DNA from: Sandaracinaceae bacterium
Lineage (GTDB): Bacteria > Myxococcota_A > Polyangia > Polyangiales > Sandaracinaceae
Direction of reading: 5' to 3'
Assembly: GCA_019637095.1 (NCBI GenBank)
Contig: JAHBWG010000017.1
Coordinates: 1 to 64,000, forward strand
DNA length: 64,000 nucleotides
In this document: positions 17,448-25,609 of the stretch, piece by piece
Position numbering within the stretch: position 1 is the stretch's first letter
How the letters are laid out: the number at the start of each line of letters is the position of its first letter
Notes under the pieces: generated by a model
The model's input: the letters and a program-made list of their open reading frames with translations, nothing else
The model's database searches: none
Told to the model about the DNA's origin: nothing
Translations under genes and position numbers: made by a program

Positions 17448-17490
17448 GCAGCCCTCGCCTCCGGCATCTCGCCGGTGCAAGCTCCCCGCC

Positions 17491-18033
17491 GTGAGCGACC
17501 CGCGAAGCCTCCCTCGGGCCGCGCCGGCCGAGCTCGGCGCGCCGACGATCATGGACCGCGCGCTCGCGGCCAAGCACGGCGTCCCGTACGTCCACCTCGC
17601 CGCGTTCGCGATCGACGTCGACCGCGTGCGCGAGGCGGTCGAGGGCTACGACGACCCGCGCCCGTTCGGCTGGGAGGTGTTCCTGCTCGAGCGCTACCTC
17701 GTCGACCGCTTCGACCCGAACCGCGAGCCCGAGCTCTGCCTCCTGTTCGAGGACGTGGTGCTCGGCGTCCTCGACGGAGCGCCGGACGCCCTCGGCTCGC
17801 AGATCGTCTTCGCGATCTGGGACCTGATCCAGCGCGCGCGCTTCCCCCGCCGCCTGGAGGGCGCGTTTCGCGCGTGGAAGGCGCGCCCCGACGAGCTGTG
17901 TCGGGACCTCGACGCGCTCTTCGCCGACGAGGTCGCGCTCGGCGCCGCGCTGGCGCGCAGCTGCCTCGAGGTCGCGCTCGAGCCGCCGCTCGCGCCGCCC
18001 ACCAAAGAGGCGCTCGCGAAGCTGGCGGAGTAG
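17491..18033 (+). CDS. Hypothetical cytoplasmic protein upstream of lgt
   Basis: 180 residues from GTG 17491 (MSDPRSLPRAAPAELG). No signal peptide or membrane segment. The sequence is mostly helical and acidic (EVFLLERYLVDRFDPNREPELCLLFEDVVLGVL; WDLIQRARFPRRLEGAFRAW). I recognise no domain. It ends 9 nt before lgt and is probably read with it, although lgt also has a TAGAGT box overlapping this gene's stop codon. Confidence 0.7.
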   Translation: MSDPRSLPRAAPAELGAPTIMDRALAAKHGVPYVHLAAFAIDVDRVREAVEGYDDPRPFGWEVFLLERYLVDRFDPNREPELCLLFEDVVLGVLDGAPDALGSQIVFAIWDLIQRARFPRRLEGAFRAWKARPDELCRDLDALFADEVALGAALARSCLEVALEPPLAPPTKEALAKLAE

Positions 18034-18036
18034 AGT
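18031..18036 (+). promoter_or_regulatory. -10 box (TAGAGT) overlapping stop codon, for lgt
   Basis: TAGAGT starts with the stop codon of the preceding gene and ends 6 nt before the GTG of lgt, fitting a leaderless internal promoter. Confidence 0.4.
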
Positions 18037-18042
18037 CCGCCC

Positions 18043-18978
18043 GTGCATCCGGTCCTCTTCGAGATCCCCATGCCGTGGGGCGGTCAGCCCGTCTACTCGT
18101 ACGGCGTGATGCTGGGCCTGTCGCTGCTCGTGGCCTGGTACACGATCATGTGGCTCGGCGAGAAGAAGGAGACGCTCCCCGCCGAGGTGATGCGCAACGC
18201 GTTCATCGTGACCGCGATCAGCGCGATCGTGTGCTCGCGGCTGCTCTACGCGGCGACGAACCCCCACGAGTTCCACTCCGTCGGCGACCTGTTCAACCTT
18301 CAGGGCGGCGGCCTCGTCGCGTACGGAGGTTTCCTCGGCGGGCTCGTCGGCGCCTGGGCGTTCCTCTACAGCAAGAAGCAGAGCTTGCTCGCGTGGGCGG
18401 ACCTCGTCGCGCCGACGCTCGGGACGGGGCTCGGGCTCGTGCGCGTCGGCTGCTACCTCTACGGCTGCGACTTCGGGCAGCCGCTCGACGCGAGCGCGCC
18501 GGCGTGGCTGCGCGCGTGGGGCACGTTCCCCCGCTGGACGACCGGGATGGACGGCTCGCCCGCGTGGTCGCGCCACGTCGAGGCGTACGGGCTGTCGCCC
18601 CTCGCGAACTACAGCCTGCCGGTGCATCCGACGCAGCTCTACGAGAGCGTCGTGGGCTTCGCGCTCGCCGCGGTCGCGTTCGCGCTCTGGCGCAAGCGCG
18701 CGTTCCGCGGACAGGTGATCCTCGTCGTCGCCGTGCTCTACGGCGTCTGGCGGTTCCTGATCGAGTACGTGCGCGACGATCCGGAGCGCGGCTTCTTCTT
18801 CGGGTTCTCGACGTCGCAGCTCATCTCGATCGCGCTCGTGCCCGTCTGCGGGTTCCTCTACTTCGAGCTGAGGAAGCGCGCCGCCGCCGAGGGCCCGCCG
18901 CCCGCGCCGAGCGCGGCGCCGGACGCGGAGCCCGAGGCGCCGCGCCGGAGCAAGCGCAAGAAGCGCAAGAAGGCTTGA
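18043..18978 (+). CDS. lgt: Prolipoprotein diacylglyceryl transferase
   Basis: 311 residues from GTG 18043, within the usual family size plus a basic C-terminal tail (RRSKRKKRKKA). About seven membrane helices. Diagnostic motifs: YSYGVMLGLS, GGLVAYGGFLGG, GLGLVRVGCYLYGCDFG, HPTQLYES and WRFLIEYVRDDPER with the catalytic/phosphatidylglycerol-binding Arg and Glu. It transfers diacylglycerol from phosphatidylglycerol to the lipobox Cys of prolipoproteins, the first step of lipoprotein maturation at the inner membrane. Its position beside the radical SAM/repeat-protein operon is notable because those repeat proteins carry a lipobox-like Cys, but lgt serves the whole lipoproteome. Confidence 0.95.
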   Translation: MHPVLFEIPMPWGGQPVYSYGVMLGLSLLVAWYTIMWLGEKKETLPAEVMRNAFIVTAISAIVCSRLLYAATNPHEFHSVGDLFNLQGGGLVAYGGFLGGLVGAWAFLYSKKQSLLAWADLVAPTLGTGLGLVRVGCYLYGCDFGQPLDASAPAWLRAWGTFPRWTTGMDGSPAWSRHVEAYGLSPLANYSLPVHPTQLYESVVGFALAAVAFALWRKRAFRGQVILVVAVLYGVWRFLIEYVRDDPERGFFFGFSTSQLISIALVPVCGFLYFELRKRAAAEGPPPAPSAAPDAEPEAPRRSKRKKRKKA

Positions 18979-18984
18979 GAACGT

Positions 18985-19767
18985 TCAGGTGCCCTCGGGG
19001 TCCACGCCCAGGGCCCGGAGCCGCTCCGCGAGCCGCTCTGCGCGTTCGCGCTCACGCTCTGCGCGTTCGCGCTCACGCTCTGCGCGTTCGCGCTCACGCT
19101 CTGCGCGTTCGCGCTCACGCCCTGCGCGTTCGCGCTCGCCGAGCAGGCGAGGCCGCAGCTCCCCGCGGAAGTACACGTCGAGCTTGTAGCCTGCCGTCCA
19201 CTGCTCGCGCGGCAGCACGCGCAGCTCGAGCCCCGGTACGGCCTCCGAGCGCACGCTGCCGCCGGGCCCGACGACGTGCTCCTCGTACTCGAGCTCTCCG
19301 TCCGGCAAGCGGCAGAACACGAGCGCGCGGGGGTCCTCGAGCTCCGGAAACGCGAGCGCGAACTCGCGCACGCCGTTGTACTCGTTCAGCGCCCGCCGCA
19401 GGCGCATGTCCTTGAGCGCGCGGCGGCGGTCGTTCGTGCTCACGACCTCGATGACGGTGAGCAGATCGCGCGCGGTGATGCGGGAGACGTCGGTCGCGCG
19501 CGCGAGGACGAGGTCGCCATAGAACGCGCGCTGCTCCTCGCTCTCGGGGTGGATGTACCAGATCGGCTCGTCCGACAAGAACCGCAGGTCCGCCTCCTGG
19601 GCGATGGCCGCGAGCAGGGCGGACAGCTCCGTGACCATGATCCGGTGGGCCGTCGTCTGGGGCACGTCGAGCTCCGCGTCGTAGTAGGGGATCCCGTCGA
19701 ACGCGGTGTGCATCCGCGGGACGAGCCGGTCCGCGGGAGCTCGGTCCGCTTCCTCCACCGTGGGCAT
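18985..19767 (-). CDS. Uma2-family (PD-(D/E)xK-like) protein with coiled-coil tail
   Basis: 260 residues. Residues 25-190 match the Uma2/DUF820 putative restriction-endonuclease-like family: DVPQTTAHRIMVTELSALL, FYGDLVLAR, LLTVIEVVSTNDRRRALKDM (the E-x-V-S-x(n)-K core) and YNGVREFALAFP. The family is frequent in cyanobacteria and myxobacteria, and its biological role is not settled. The last 60 residues are a perfect heptad coiled coil (RERERAE repeats) encoded by 21-bp tandem repeats, absent from the usual family layout. Start ATG 19767 with TAGGCT 6 nt upstream. Convergent with lgt, 6 nt apart. Confidence 0.8.
   Translation of the reverse strand: MPTVEEADRAPADRLVPRMHTAFDGIPYYDAELDVPQTTAHRIMVTELSALLAAIAQEADLRFLSDEPIWYIHPESEEQRAFYGDLVLARATDVSRITARDLLTVIEVVSTNDRRRALKDMRLRRALNEYNGVREFALAFPELEDPRALVFCRLPDGELEYEEHVVGPGGSVRSEAVPGLELRVLPREQWTAGYKLDVYFRGELRPRLLGERERAGRERERAERERERAERERERAERERERAERLAERLRALGVDPEGT
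19036..19140 (-). repeat. Five 21-bp tandem repeats encoding RERERAE heptads
   Basis: Four identical units (19036-19119) and one diverged unit (to 19140) at the 3' end of the Uma2-type gene. Each encodes one heptad of a charged coiled coil, so unit number tunes coil length in frame. Confidence 0.9.
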
Positions 19768-19773
19768 GCCCCA

Positions 19774-19779
19774 AGCCTA
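19774..19779 (-). promoter_or_regulatory. -10 box of apparent leaderless promoter (TAGGCT) for Uma2 gene
   Basis: Minus-strand TAGGCT ends 6 nt before ATG 19767 with no Shine-Dalgarno present. Confidence 0.45.
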
Positions 19780-19927
19780 CGCCGCACCCGGCGCGCGATC
19801 CACGCGGCGGGCTCGCCACGCTGTCGTCGCGGCGAGGGGAGCGTTGCCAAAGTGGCAGCGGCGCCGCCGATCTCGCGCTCGAGCGGGCCGCCCGCGCGCC
19901 GGCATGCACGTTGCTGAGTGAGCTCGC

Positions 19928-20323
19928 ATGCAGTCTCGCTTCGTCCTCTACGTCGTGATCGCGGGGGCCATCGCGCTCGGTGGCGTCGTGCTCTACGCGA
20001 CCACCGCCCGCTCCGAGGAGGCGCGCCTCGAGCGCCTCGTGGACGACGTGCTCGAGGACCCGGACCGCGCGGAGCTCGACTGGACCGATCCGGCGCGGGT
20101 GCCGCTCGAGGTGCAGATCGGCGGCCGCCGCGCCGCGCTCTCGACGGCGCTCGGGCGCCTGCGCGGCGACGACGTGGAGGTCGTCCAGCGCTCGGTGAAC
20201 GTGCGGGGGGAGCAGGCCGACGTCGCGATGCGCGCGCGCGTCGACGGCGAGCTCGTGGACCTGCGGTTCCGGCTCGCGCGCGATGGCGAGGACTGGCGGA
20301 TCCGCAGCGTCGTCACGCGTTGA
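19928..20323 (+). CDS. Small membrane-anchored protein, SnoaL/DUF4440-like shape
   Basis: 131 residues. One N-terminal membrane segment (FVLYVVIAGAIALGGVVLYA) is followed by a soluble alpha/beta domain (EEARLERLVDDVLEDPDRAEL ... GEQADVAMRARVDGELVDLRFRLARDGEDWRIRSVVTR). The last strand pattern 'LARDGEDWRIRSV' is typical of NTF2-like/SnoaL-like domains, but the match is weak. It lies 44 nt upstream of the aldehyde dehydrogenase gene on the same strand. Function unknown. Confidence 0.6.
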   Translation: MQSRFVLYVVIAGAIALGGVVLYATTARSEEARLERLVDDVLEDPDRAELDWTDPARVPLEVQIGGRRAALSTALGRLRGDDVEVVQRSVNVRGEQADVAMRARVDGELVDLRFRLARDGEDWRIRSVVTR

Positions 20324-20367
20324 GCGCGAGCGTTGAACGCGGCGCCGGTTCGCGGTTCGATGCGCCG

Positions 20368-21735
20368 ATGCAGGTCATCGATCCGAGCACCGGCGAGGTG
20401 AAGGCGCGCTACGCGCTCATGGACGAGCGCGCGCTCGAGGCCGCGCTCGCGCGGAGCGCGGCCGCGTTCCGCGCGTGGAGGGAGACCTCGTTCGCGGAGC
20501 GCGCGCGGCTGCTCGAGCGGGTCGCGTCGTCGCTGCGCGCGCGCGCCGACGGGCTCGCGCTCCGGATGGCGACCGAGATGGGCAAGCCCCTCGCGCAGGG
20601 CCGCGCCGAGGTCGAGAAGTGCGCGTGGGTGTGCGAGCACTACGCCGCGCGCGCGGCCGACTACCTCGCGTCCGAGCCGATCGACGTCGGGGCCGATCGA
20701 GCCCTCGTGACTTACCGTCCGCTCGGGCCCGTGCTCGCGATCATGCCGTGGAACTTCCCGTTCTGGCAGGTGTTCCGGCAGGCCGCGCCCGCGCTGATGG
20801 CGGGCGACACGGTGCTGCTCAAGCACGCGGAGAACGTGCCCGGGTGCGCAGAGGATCTCGCGGCGCTCTTCGCGGACGCGGGCGCGCCCGACGGCGTGCT
20901 CGAGTCGCTGCGCATCGAGCGGGCGAGGGTCGCGCGCGTGATCGCCGACGCGCGCGTGCGCGCGGTCACGCTGACCGGCTCGGCGCGCGCGGGCCGCGCC
21001 GTCGCCGCGCAAGCGGGCGCCGCGCTCAAGAAGACGGTGCTCGAGCTCGGCGGCAGCGACCCGTACGTCGTGCTCGCGGACGCCGACCTCGAGCGCGCCG
21101 CCGACGCGTGCGTGGCGAGCCGCCTGATCAACGCCGGCCAGAGCTGCATCGCGGCCAAGCGGTTCGTGGTCGTGCGCGACGTGCACGATCGCTTCGTCGA
21201 GCTCGTCGTCGAGCGCATGGCGCGCGCGCGCGTCGGCGATCCGCGCGAGCCCACCACGGAGGTCGGACCGCTCGCGCGAGAGGATCTGCGCGCGACGCTC
21301 GACGACCAGGTGAGGCGCTCGATCGCGGCGGGCGCGGAGGTCGCGCTCGGGTGCGAGGTGCCCGACGGGCCGGGGTTCTTCTACCCGCCGAGCGTGCTGA
21401 CCGCGGTGACCCCGGGGATGGCGGCCTTCGACGAGGAGCTGTTCGGCCCCGTCGCGGCGGTGGTCGAGGCGCGCGACGAGGCGGAGGCCGTCGTCCTCGC
21501 CAACGCCTCGCCCTACGGGCTCGGCGCCGCCGTCTTCACGCGCGATCCGGCGCGCGGCCGGCGCCTCGCGGAGCACGCGCTCGAGGCGGGGACCGTCGCC
21601 GTCGGCGCGTTCGTGCGCAGCGACCCGCGCCTTCCGTTCGGCGGCATCGGCGACAGCGGCTACGGTCGCGAGCTCGGGCGCCACGGGATCCACGAGCTCG
21701 TGAACGTCAAGACCATCTTCGTGTCGGTTTCGTGA
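20368..21735 (+). CDS. gabD: Aldehyde dehydrogenase, succinate-semialdehyde dehydrogenase type
   Basis: 455 residues, the short length typical of GabD1/SSADH-type enzymes. The catalytic Cys is C260 in NAGQSCIAAKR and the general base Glu is E226 in LELGGSDPYVV. The cofactor region has IMPWNFPFWQVFRQAAPALMAG and TLTGSARAGR, and the C-terminus has FGGIGDSGYGRELG and EELFGPVA. It oxidises an aldehyde, probably succinate semialdehyde to succinate with NAD(P)+, in the cytoplasm; the exact substrate is inferred from subfamily resemblance. Start ATG 20368. The end of the gene contains a 16-bp direct duplication that spans the stop codon. Confidence 0.85.
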   Translation: MQVIDPSTGEVKARYALMDERALEAALARSAAAFRAWRETSFAERARLLERVASSLRARADGLALRMATEMGKPLAQGRAEVEKCAWVCEHYAARAADYLASEPIDVGADRALVTYRPLGPVLAIMPWNFPFWQVFRQAAPALMAGDTVLLKHAENVPGCAEDLAALFADAGAPDGVLESLRIERARVARVIADARVRAVTLTGSARAGRAVAAQAGAALKKTVLELGGSDPYVVLADADLERAADACVASRLINAGQSCIAAKRFVVVRDVHDRFVELVVERMARARVGDPREPTTEVGPLAREDLRATLDDQVRRSIAAGAEVALGCEVPDGPGFFYPPSVLTAVTPGMAAFDEELFGPVAAVVEARDEAEAVVLANASPYGLGAAVFTRDPARGRRLAEHALEAGTVAVGAFVRSDPRLPFGGIGDSGYGRELGRHGIHELVNVKTIFVSVS

Positions 21736-21754
21736 CAGGTGTCGGTTTCGTGAC
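21721..21754 (+). repeat. 16-bp direct duplication at the aldehyde dehydrogenase stop
   Basis: The 16 bases at 21721-21736 (gtgtcggtttcgtgac) recur at 21739-21754, two bases later. The first copy holds the last codons and TGA stop; the second is non-coding. A small tandem duplication, probably by slippage. Confidence 0.85.
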
Positions 21755-21807
21755 GCCTGCCGATCCTCGATTGCTCGGCGCCTGGGCGCGAACACAATCG
21801 CGACGAC

Positions 21808-22935
21808 TTGGAGACGATCGCTCAGCGTCCGCCCATCGCGACATCTGCCGCCGCGCCGGTGTCGAGCCCGCGCGCGCGCTTCATCGAGATCGTCGTCCAG
21901 GAGCGCGTCTTCTTGAGCCTCTTGCTCGTGGGCTTCCTCGTCTCGGCGCTCACGTTCCGGACCCCGGTCCTCGCGATGTGGTTCGGGTTCGCGGTGGCGG
22001 GGTACTCCGCGGTCGCCAACGACTCGATCCAGACGATCGGGACGTTCATCGCCTCGAACCGCAACCAGAAGTGGTGGCTGCTCTGGCTGTTCATCGGCGG
22101 GATCTTCCTCGCCACGGTGACCTACAGCTTCGTGACGTACCAAGGCGACGTCACCTTCCAGCGCCTCGCCGCCAAGGGCTTCGACACCGCGCCGACGAGC
22201 TTCTCGTACCTCCAGGTCGCGGCGCCGCTCTTCCTCCTGGTCCTGACGCGGCTGCGGATGCCCGTCTCGACCACGTTCCTGCTCCTGACCTCGTTCGCCA
22301 CCGAGGCCTCCGGCGTCGGCGACATGCTGACCAAGAGCCTCGCGGGCTACGGCGTCGCGTTCGGCGTCTCGATCGCCGTCTGGCTGCTGCTCGCGAAGCG
22401 CTTCGAGGCGTGGTTCCAGGGCGAGGCGCACCCGGCGTGGCGCGTCGCGCAGTGGATCACGAGCGGCGTCCTCTGGAGCGTCTGGATCATGCAGGACGCG
22501 GCGAACATCGCCGTGTACCTGCCCCGCCAGCTGGGCTGGGGGGAGTTCGCCGCCTTCGCGCTGCTCGTGTTCCTCGGCCTCGGGCTCCTCTTCAAGCTCG
22601 GCGGCGAGCGCGTCCAGGAGGTCGTCGACGAGAAGTCGGGTGTCGTGGACGTGCGCGGCGCGACGATGATCGACCTCGTCTACGTCGCGATCCTCTACTA
22701 CTTCAAGGTCGTCTCGAACGTGCCGATGAGCACCACGTGGGTGTTCGTCGGGTTGCTCGCGGGCCGCGAGCTCGCGATGTCGCTGCGCAAGAGCTCGAAC
22801 CGCAGCTTCAAGGAGGCGCTGCGGCTGATGGGGCGCGACGTCTTCTACGTGACGATCGGCCTCGTCGTCTCGGTGATCATCGCCTACGCGGTCAACGACT
22901 CGTTCCGCATGCAGATCGCCACCTTCTTCGACTGA
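21808..22935 (+). CDS. PiT-like (phosphate-permease-related) membrane protein
   Basis: 375 residues from TTG 21808 (GTG 21859 is an alternative). About ten hydrophobic helices. Two inverted-repeat-like signatures recall the PHO4/PiT family: GYSAVANDSIQTIGTFI and MQDAANIAVYLP correspond to the two 'GANDVANA' motifs, and MPVSTTFLLLTSF and VPMSTTWVFVGLLAGRE to the two 'VSTTH' motifs. The signatures are degenerate (no GAND, no STTH), so substrate may not be phosphate. Inner membrane. A promoter-like pair TTGCTC (21771) and CACAAT (21793), spacing 16, fits a start near the TTG codon. Confidence 0.7.
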   Translation: METIAQRPPIATSAAAPVSSPRARFIEIVVQERVFLSLLLVGFLVSALTFRTPVLAMWFGFAVAGYSAVANDSIQTIGTFIASNRNQKWWLLWLFIGGIFLATVTYSFVTYQGDVTFQRLAAKGFDTAPTSFSYLQVAAPLFLLVLTRLRMPVSTTFLLLTSFATEASGVGDMLTKSLAGYGVAFGVSIAVWLLLAKRFEAWFQGEAHPAWRVAQWITSGVLWSVWIMQDAANIAVYLPRQLGWGEFAAFALLVFLGLGLLFKLGGERVQEVVDEKSGVVDVRGATMIDLVYVAILYYFKVVSNVPMSTTWVFVGLLAGRELAMSLRKSSNRSFKEALRLMGRDVFYVTIGLVVSVIIAYAVNDSFRMQIATFFD

Positions 22936-22975
22936 GCTCGGTTGACCGCGCAGGCGCGCGAGCTACGTCTTCGCC

Positions 22976-23494
22976 ATGACCGAACGCATCGGATCGCTCG
23001 AGGAGTTCTGGCCGTTCTACCTGAGCGAGCACCGGGATCCGACGTCGCGCAAGCTGCACTTCGTCGGCACGACCGGGTTCCTCGCGTCGATCGTCGGCGC
23101 GGCGGTCACCAACCCGATCGGCTTCCCGCTCGCCGCCGCCGGCTTCGCGGCCGTGCTGAAGAAGGGCCTCGACGCGGAGAAGGACGCGCCGCCGTTCGCG
23201 CACGTCGCCGCCCTGCTCGGCCTCGGCACGCTCGCCTCGCCGGTGTTCTTCCCGGTCGGGGTCGCGTGCGCCTACGGCTTCGCGTGGGCAGGCCACTTCG
23301 GGTTCGAGAAGAACCGCCCCGCCTCGTGGACCTACCCGCTCTACTCGCTCACGAGCGACTTCAAGATGTACGCGCACATGCTCCGCGGACGGCTCTGGAG
23401 CGGCGAGCCGCTCGAGGAGCTCGGCCTCGCCGACCCGACGGTCGCGCGCGAGTCCACGCCCCCGCCTGCCGACCCCGTGTCGGTGCTCAACTGA
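22976..23494 (+). CDS. Mpo1-like (DUF962) membrane protein
   Basis: 172 residues. The opening FWPFYLSEHRDPTSRKLHFVGT and the later HFGFEKNRPASWTYPLYSLTSDFKMY are the two halves of the DUF962/Mpo1 family signature; three to four membrane helices lie between. Yeast Mpo1 is an iron-dependent dioxygenase in the alpha-oxidation of 2-hydroxy fatty acids, and its His residues (LSEHR, LHFVG, GHFGF) are kept here, so a similar oxygenase role is plausible though untested in bacteria. Inner membrane. ATG 22976 with TACGTC 6 nt upstream. Confidence 0.85.
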   Translation: MTERIGSLEEFWPFYLSEHRDPTSRKLHFVGTTGFLASIVGAAVTNPIGFPLAAAGFAAVLKKGLDAEKDAPPFAHVAALLGLGTLASPVFFPVGVACAYGFAWAGHFGFEKNRPASWTYPLYSLTSDFKMYAHMLRGRLWSGEPLEELGLADPTVARESTPPPADPVSVLN

Positions 23495-23519
23495 CGAGTC
23501 GATCGCGCGCCCGCCGGTC

Positions 23520-24617
23520 TCAACGGCAGCCGTCGTCGAGCGGGTCGAGGTCGCGCACGAAGGTGGCGAAGCGGCCGCGCACGCGCGGTGCGTCGCGCTG
23601 CGTCCCGAGCCGACCCTCGATTGTGCCCGCGATCGCGCCCCCGAGCCGCGGCTCGTAGGCGGTCAGCTCGACGTGCCCTTCGGCGCCGCCGGCCGACGCG
23701 AGCGTCCCGCGCGCCGGCGTCGTCACGGTGAGCACCGCCTCGCTCGCGCCGAGCGGCAGGCGCGCCGGCGGCGCGAGCCGAGCGGGCACGACGATCTCGA
23801 GCGACACGCTCGGCTCCGCGCGGCCGATCGCCGCCGGCCCGAGCGGCGCCGCCAACGTGATGTGCGTGCGACAGCGGCGCGGGACGAGCCGCACGCCGCG
23901 CTCCACCTCGCGCTCACGCACGCTCGCGCCGTCGACCTCGACCGCGAAGGTCGCCTCCGCCGCCGCCGCCGGGCTCGCTCGCCGCTGCGTGCCGAGCGCC
24001 GCGCCGTAGCGCGCCACCTCGGCTCCGCAGCGCGCCACGTCGCCCTCGCGCGCCCCCGCGCAGCGGCGCGCGTCGCCCGCGAGCACCGCCTCGCAGCGCG
24101 CGCGGTCGGCGGGCGAGGCCGCGCGGCAGAGATCCGGATCGCGCGCCGCCCACGCGACGCAGACGGCCTCGCGGCCCGGCGTCACCGGGTCGTCGGGGCA
24201 GGCCTCGGGCGACCCGTGGAACAGCGCGATCCGCCGCCGGCACCCGCGCCGTGCGCTCGACACGCTCAGCGCCTCGCAGCCGTCCGCGTCGCCCGCGCGC
24301 ACCGCCTGCATCGAGGCGCACACGTCGGCGAAGAACGCCTCGTAGCCGAGATCGGCGATCCCCTCGGAGAGGGCGGTCGGGGTCGAGGCGCGCAGCCCCG
24401 CGAGGCACGCCTCGACCGTCGTGAAGCGCTCGAGCGCGTCGCCGAGCGGCTCGACCCGCGCGGGCCACGCCGAGGGTGGCGGCGGCACCAGATCCGCTGG
24501 CGGCTCGAACGGGCGCGGCGGCGCCTCTCGCTCCGGCGGCGGCGCCGGCTCCTCGCACGCCGCGAGCACCAGGAGGAGCCCCGCCCCGATCACCCACCGC
24601 TCACGCCGTGCCTGCAA
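23520..24617 (-). CDS. Cys-rich lipoprotein of unknown function
   Basis: 365 residues from a TTG start at 24617, chosen because a TAGGCT box lies 7 nt upstream and because it gives a basic n-region (LQARRERWVIGAG) before lipobox VLAAC. A Pro-rich linker (PPPEREAPPRPFEPP) follows, then a Cys-rich helical part with many evenly spaced Cys (VEACLAG, DVCASM, DGCEAL, EACPDD, AVCVAW, DLCRAA, ARCEAV, RRCAGA, ARCGAE) that looks like the short Cys-pair repeats of myxobacterial secreted proteins, then a beta-rich C-terminus. Function unknown. Convergent with the Mpo1-like gene. Confidence 0.7.
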   Translation of the reverse strand: MQARRERWVIGAGLLLVLAACEEPAPPPEREAPPRPFEPPADLVPPPPSAWPARVEPLGDALERFTTVEACLAGLRASTPTALSEGIADLGYEAFFADVCASMQAVRAGDADGCEALSVSSARRGCRRRIALFHGSPEACPDDPVTPGREAVCVAWAARDPDLCRAASPADRARCEAVLAGDARRCAGAREGDVARCGAEVARYGAALGTQRRASPAAAAEATFAVEVDGASVREREVERGVRLVPRRCRTHITLAAPLGPAAIGRAEPSVSLEIVVPARLAPPARLPLGASEAVLTVTTPARGTLASAGGAEGHVELTAYEPRLGGAIAGTIEGRLGTQRDAPRVRGRFATFVRDLDPLDDGCR

Positions 24618-24624
24618 CGCGCGC

Positions 24625-24630
24625 AGCCTA
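24625..24630 (-). promoter_or_regulatory. -10 box of apparent leaderless promoter (TAGGCT)
   Basis: Minus-strand TAGGCT ends 7 nt before the TTG start at 24617 of the Cys-rich lipoprotein. It supports this rare start codon. Confidence 0.45.
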
Positions 24631-24699
24631 CCCGACCTCGCCGCGTCGAATCGAGCGCGAGCCTGGCGCGCGCCCGCGCGAAGCGCTGTAATCACGGCC

Positions 24700-25599
24700 G
24701 TGCTCGCCTCGCGCCCTCGCACCCTGATCGGGCTCGCGCTCCGCGCCGCGGCGCTCCACCGCGTGCGCCTCGCCCTCGTCTCGCTGGTGGTCGTGCTCGC
24801 CGCGCTCGCACCCGCCGCGATGATCTGGCGCGGCGGCGCGAGCGACGTGCGCGTCGCGACCTTCAACATCGAGAACTTCCCGCGCGACGCGCGGCAGGTC
24901 GAGGCCGCGTTCACCGCGATCGCCGCCCTCGACGCGCCCATCGTCGCCGTGCAGGAGATCACCGATCTGGCGCTCTTCGCGGACGCGGCGCGCGTCCACC
25001 TCGGCGCCGACTGGCGGTTCGTGCACGACGCGAGCGAGAACCTCCAGCGCGTCGGCGTCCTCTACGACGCGTCGCGCTTCACCGTCACCGCGACCCACAC
25101 GCACCCCGCGACGCAGCTCGAGGGGCGCGGCAAGCCGACGCTCGAGGTGCGGCTGTCGCGCGTGCGCGGCGCCGCGTTGCGCGTGTTCGTCGTGCACCTC
25201 AAGGCGGGCGGCGAGCACGCCGGCGTCCGGCGCGAGCAGCTCCGCCGGCTCGCGCCGCTGATCGAGGACGCGGTCGCGTCGCCCGACGACGTCGTGCTGC
25301 TCGGCGACTTCAACTCGACCGGTGACGAGGATCGCGTGAGCCTGGCGCGCTTCGCGCGCGCGACGCGGCTCGAGTGGGCGAGCGAGGCGCTCGCCTGCAC
25401 GTCGTACTGGGATCGCCGCGATGGCTGCCGTGGCGTCGCGCTCGACCACGTGCTCACGCGCCGGGCGCCCCGGGACACCGCGGCGCGCGGACCGTGCGAG
25501 TCGATCGGCTGCGCGCCGGGCCGCGAGTGTCCGGTGTTCCATCGCGAGGTCTCGGACCACTGCCCCGTGACCGCCGATCTTCGAGCTCCCGAGTGGTAG
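24700..25599 (+). CDS. Membrane-anchored endonuclease/exonuclease/phosphatase-family protein
   Basis: 299 residues from GTG 24700. One N-terminal membrane segment (RLALVSLVVVLAALAPAAMIW) anchors a soluble EEP-fold domain with all the signature motifs: ATFNIENF, AVQEI (metal-ligand Glu), FVVHLKAGGEH, LLGDFNSTGDED and the final SDHCPVTA with catalytic Asp-His. Such enzymes cleave phosphodiester or phosphate-ester bonds in nucleic acids, lipids or sugar phosphates with Mg2+. Membrane tethering with the domain outside suggests an extracellular or periplasmic substrate. Divergent from the Cys-rich lipoprotein gene. Its stop codon TAG is part of the -10 box for the next gene. Confidence 0.85.
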   Translation: MLASRPRTLIGLALRAAALHRVRLALVSLVVVLAALAPAAMIWRGGASDVRVATFNIENFPRDARQVEAAFTAIAALDAPIVAVQEITDLALFADAARVHLGADWRFVHDASENLQRVGVLYDASRFTVTATHTHPATQLEGRGKPTLEVRLSRVRGAALRVFVVHLKAGGEHAGVRREQLRRLAPLIEDAVASPDDVVLLGDFNSTGDEDRVSLARFARATRLEWASEALACTSYWDRRDGCRGVALDHVLTRRAPRDTAARGPCESIGCAPGRECPVFHREVSDHCPVTADLRAPEW

Positions 25600-25602
25600 G
25601 AT
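25597..25602 (+). promoter_or_regulatory. -10 box (TAGGAT) overlapping stop codon
   Basis: TAGGAT begins with the stop codon of the EEP-family gene and ends 7 nt before GTG 25610. Confidence 0.5.
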
Positions 25603-25609
25603 CCGCGTC

